A DNA stretch of 36,686 bases from Deltaproteobacteria bacterium (lineage in GTDB: Bacteria; Desulfobacterota; Binatia; UBA9968): contig JAUYJC010000284.1 in assembly GCA_030688735.1 (NCBI GenBank), positions 1 to 36,686 on the forward strand, given 5' to 3'. A program made the translations under genes and the position numbers. Every line of letters begins with the position of its first letter. Positions within the stretch are counted from its first letter, which is position 1. Below are positions 34,226 through 36,686 of this stretch, piece by piece. The notes below the pieces were generated by a model, which made no database searches, was not told where the DNA came from, and worked only from the letters and a program-made list of their open reading frames with translations.

Positions 34226-35683
34226 TTAAGCCCAGTAAGTGGTGCGATCGATTGGAATATGCTGCAAGACTTCGCCCGGGACGAATTCTTCCAACTTGAT
34301 GCGCGCCAATGCCTCGTCGGGGCATTTGGATACCGGCGAGAACGGCCGGTCGAGGGGCCGAGTGGCGTCGACGATCATGACGGAAGTTTTTCGCGCGTCG
34401 ACCATTGACGGATCGATCAAACTGCCGCGCATGATTTCCGGAATGATCGAAATCTGGCGGTGCGGCTGAACTCTCGTGGCCAGCGCCCAAAGGATTTCGG
34501 TAGGATTGTAAACGTCGATGTCGTCGTCGAAGACGAAAACATTCTTCGCCCAGTCCCAAGTCAACGCCGCCGCGGCCGCCCGTCCCGGATCGCCCTCGGA
34601 CATTTTTTTCATCGAGATAAAAACATTGAGAAGCGCATGCCGGCCGCTGGCGCAAACCGCCTGGACGCCAGGCACCGCCTCGCGGCAGCGGCGCAGATAA
34701 GCGCCCTCGCGTGCCAGGTCCATCCAGGGCTTATCGCCTTCGGGGGTGATGATCGACACATGCATGGCGTCCCGCCGCCGCGTGATCGCGCGCACTTCAT
34801 AGATCGCCGACTGTTGAAATCCCTGCACGCCCAAATACCCGTTCACCTCGCCGAAGGGACCTTCGACCATGCGCTCGCCGGGTAAAAGCGCGCCTTCGAT
34901 GACGATCTCGGCGTCGGCGGGAACGAGCAACCGCTCGCCCCAAGTTTCCGAGGGAGTGAGGCGCAGCGGCTCCTCCATGTAGCCGCCGATGATTTCGTAT
35001 TCGCTCACCTCGAACGGCCCGCCGTAGCAGGCGCCCATCTGGTAGGCCGGATGATGGCCGATCACCGTCGCCACCGGACATTCTTCGCGCGCTTCGTCGT
35101 AGGCGCGAAAGATACGCCACATATGCTGCAGCGACATGAAAAATCCAGTGTGGTTGCGGTCCTTGACCTCCATGCGGTGGTAGGAGCAGTTGTATACCCC
35201 GCTGTTTCGATCTTCGGCCACGCTCGACATGTCGATGTACGACCCGCCGTCCATCTCGTGATGGCGCATGAGCGGCAGCTCATAAAGATCGACATCGCCG
35301 CCTCGTTGAATCACCTCTTTGACCGGAGCGGAATCTTTGCCGACGACGACGGGGCTAATCTTGTTCGCTTCCCGGCGCAGACACTCCCGCGCCATCTCGG
35401 CGCGGTCCATGTCGCGCGGCAGGCCGAGGGCCACCTGGATTTTCTTTTGGGTGTTCTCGGCGCCGATGACGAGCTTCGTGTCGCTGAGCTTGCCATGAAG
35501 GTTAAGCGGCCGCTCGAAAATCAGCATCGGGAACTTCTTCAGCGCCCCGAGCTGCTTGACGATGGCGGTGACATCGTAGTTCGCCGGGTTGACGGGCTTC
35601 GAGATGGAGACCACCTCGCTCGGATAGGCGCGCCGCATGTCTTCGATAAAAGTTCGTAGGTTTTTTGGCATGTTCTGTTGCAT
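34226..35683 (-). CDS. UbiD family decarboxylase
   Basis: About 485 residues of a UbiD-type decarboxylase that uses prenylated FMN. Recognisable are KNLRTFIEDMRRAYP at the start, FERP near residue 55, NCSYHRMEVKDRNHTGFF (prFMN and metal region), EGPFGEVNGYLG, and the conserved VFDDDIDVYNPTEILWALATRVQPHRQ. Members remove or add carboxyl groups on aromatic or alpha,beta-unsaturated acids. I start at the ATG 35683, since the longer frame to 35785 overlaps the SDR gene and its extra residues come from a GTTCAA repeat; ATG 35671 is the alternative. No ubiX-type gene is in the window. It follows the SDR gene on the same strand. Confidence 0.88.
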   Translation of the reverse strand: MQQNMPKNLRTFIEDMRRAYPSEVVSISKPVNPANYDVTAIVKQLGALKKFPMLIFERPLNLHGKLSDTKLVIGAENTQKKIQVALGLPRDMDRAEMARECLRREANKISPVVVGKDSAPVKEVIQRGGDVDLYELPLMRHHEMDGGSYIDMSSVAEDRNSGVYNCSYHRMEVKDRNHTGFFMSLQHMWRIFRAYDEAREECPVATVIGHHPAYQMGACYGGPFEVSEYEIIGGYMEEPLRLTPSETWGERLLVPADAEIVIEGALLPGERMVEGPFGEVNGYLGVQGFQQSAIYEVRAITRRRDAMHVSIITPEGDKPWMDLAREGAYLRRCREAVPGVQAVCASGRHALLNVFISMKKMSEGDPGRAAAAALTWDWAKNVFVFDDDIDVYNPTEILWALATRVQPHRQISIIPEIMRGSLIDPSMVDARKTSVMIVDATRPLDRPFSPVSKCPDEALARIKLEEFVPGEVLQHIPIDRTTYWA

Positions 35684-35706
35684 GAGTTCGAAGGACTTTT
35701 TACGTC

Positions 35707-35739
35707 TTGAACTGTTTGAACGTTTTGAACGACTTGAAC
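35707..35739. repeat. Four 9-bp-spaced TTGAAC units
   Basis: TTGAAC occurs at 35707, 35716, 35725 and 35734, exactly 9 bases apart, between the SDR and ubiD-like genes. It is a short tandem array, perhaps slippage-derived, and related in sequence to the GTTCAA repeat at 1393. Confidence 0.7.
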
Positions 35740-35753
35740 TCTCCAGCCTCGCC

Positions 35754-36497
35754 TCAATGAAACACACTCCCGCCATCGACCACAATCGCCTGGCCCGTCA
35801 TAAAGTCGCTGTCCGAGGAGGCGAGAAACACCAGCGTTCCGAGCAGATCCTCGGGGGTCTGCAAGCGCTTGATGGAGCGTTCTTTGAGTTGAAGCTCTGT
35901 CAGAGCCTTCGGTGCGTTTTGTCCTTCGTGCTCGACCAGTCCGGGCGCGATGGCGTTAACGCAGATGCCGAACTCGCCGAGCTCGCGCGCGAGCGAGCGG
36001 GTCATGCCGATAAGCGCCGCTTTGGAAGCCACGTAGTGGAGAAAATTCGGCGTGCCCCAGTAAGCGGTCGAAGAGGAGATATTGATGATCTTGCCGCTCA
36101 TTTGTTCTTTCATCTGCGCAAAGACCGCCTTGGCACAGAGAAATGGCCCTTTGATGTTGACCGCCGAAACGCGGTCCCATTCCGCGGCGGTAATCTCATA
36201 AAACGGTTGGCGTTGGATATTGATAAAGATCGCCGCATTGTTGACCAGAATATCGATGCGACCAAAAGTCTTCACCGTCTCCGCAGCCATGCGCGCGGTA
36301 TCTTCCTCCTTCGACACATCGATCTTGAGCGCCAGCGCCTTGCCGCCCTTCGAGTGAATCTCCTCGGCCAGGGGTGCGCCATCAAGAATATCGGCGATGA
36401 CTACCGCGGCACCCTCTGCGGCAAGTTTACGCGCGTAGGTCGCGCCAATATGGCGCGCGCCGCCGGTAACGATCGCGACTTTCCCCGCTAATCTCAT
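35754..36497 (-). CDS. Short-chain dehydrogenase/reductase
   Basis: A 247-residue classical SDR. The NAD(P) loop is TGGARHIG at residues 11-18, the structural NNAA near 86, the catalytic serine in INISSSTAY and the YxxxK pair in YVASK, with the ending TGQAIVVDGGS. It oxidises or reduces a hydroxyl/carbonyl on an unknown small molecule. It lies 10 bases downstream of a phytoene-dehydrogenase-like gene and just upstream of the UbiD gene, all on the minus strand, so the three probably share a transcript and act on successive intermediates. Confidence 0.9.
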   Translation of the reverse strand: MRLAGKVAIVTGGARHIGATYARKLAAEGAAVVIADILDGAPLAEEIHSKGGKALALKIDVSKEEDTARMAAETVKTFGRIDILVNNAAIFINIQRQPFYEITAAEWDRVSAVNIKGPFLCAKAVFAQMKEQMSGKIINISSSTAYWGTPNFLHYVASKAALIGMTRSLARELGEFGICVNAIAPGLVEHEGQNAPKALTELQLKERSIKRLQTPEDLLGTLVFLASSDSDFMTGQAIVVDGGSVFH

Positions 36498-36507
36498 ACG
36501 TTTTTCC

Positions 36508-36686
36508 TCAGCGTAAATTCTCCAGGTGCGTCTTGAAGTCCACCGGTTTCCACCACGGTATCATCCCCAAAGACTCGGCGATCACCCGCGCGGCGTTGTA
36601 ACCCGGCGCGCCGGTGATGTTGCCGCCGGGATGGCACGATGATCCGCACATGAACAGCCCGTCAATGGGCGTTCGGTAATTTCCCC
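36508..36686 (-). CDS. C-terminal part of a phytoene-dehydrogenase-like FAD oxidoreductase
   Basis: The minus strand is open from the window edge to the TGA at 36510-36508, encoding about 58 residues: NYRTPIDGLFMCGSSCHPGG, then GAPGYNAARVIAESLG and a tail KTHLENLR. The GLFMCG-S-CHPGG segment is the FAD-pyrophosphate closing motif of NAD(P)/FAD-dependent oxidoreductases of the phytoene desaturase group. The N-terminal dinucleotide fold lies outside the window. It is the first visible gene of the unit containing the SDR and UbiD genes. Confidence 0.85.
   Translation of the reverse strand, partial: GNYRTPIDGLFMCGSSCHPGGNITGAPGYNAARVIAESLGMIPWWKPVDFKTHLENLR

Overview
The window looks like chromosome from an uncultured, GC-rich soil or sediment bacterium of the deltaproteobacteria-like, Binatota, Tectomicrobia or Rokubacteria type. 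This is inferred from the gene mix: orphan NMT1-type solute-binding proteins, MmgE/PrpD, hydantoinase, UbiD and glycine-reductase-like genes. No rRNA or tRNA was seen to fix the taxonomy. Almost every gene is on the minus strand. The plus-strand genes are the CPBP protease at 3028-3960 and an accessory island at about 14250-19015.

Left part (1-4.6 kb): a TPR lipoprotein, the iron-sulfur pair Grx4 and BolA, a peroxiredoxin-like selenoprotein read through an in-frame UGA, an SDR dehydrogenase, a CPBP membrane protease and an SGNH hydrolase. Next (4.5-11.3 kb) is a minus-strand operon with a ferric-type ABC importer (ATPase, fused permease, binding protein) and two MmgE/PrpD proteins. At 11.8-13.9 kb one gene fuses a tRNA-guanine transglycosylase to an MnmC-type methyltransferase.

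The island (14.25-19.0 kb) starts with debris (a deazaflavin-nitroreductase 5' piece and an IS91 transposase tail). It continues as four plus-strand cassettes, each followed by an attC-like imperfect hairpin: a beta-propeller lipoprotein, a DUF4124 protein, a DUF6966-like protein and a BrnT/BrnA toxin-antitoxin pair. There is no integrase in the window, so it resembles a CALIN (an integron cassette cluster without integrase). A dead REP-associated transposase with perfect 27-bp inverted ends sits inside one cassette.

The right part (19.1-36.7 kb) is the main find. It is a long co-oriented block with a selenocysteine-dependent glycine/sarcosine/betaine-reductase-like system: grdB (Sec354), grdE, grdC and grdA (Sec43), followed by hyuA and hyuB. 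Upstream are two more GrdE-like paralogues that alternate with three orphan periplasmic binding proteins, then a UbiD decarboxylase, an SDR and the end of a phytoene-dehydrogenase-like flavoprotein. Both grd selenoproteins would be cut in two by ordinary gene calling because the UGA reads as stop. All three GrdE-like proteins appear to lack the cysteine that becomes the pyruvoyl cofactor in clostridial GrdE, and no grdD is present. The substrate is therefore probably not simply glycine. My reading is an uptake and reductive-catabolism locus for an unknown nitrogenous or carboxylated compound. The three selenoproteins (two Grd, one peroxiredoxin) support each other and imply that the host has selA, selB, selC and selD elsewhere.
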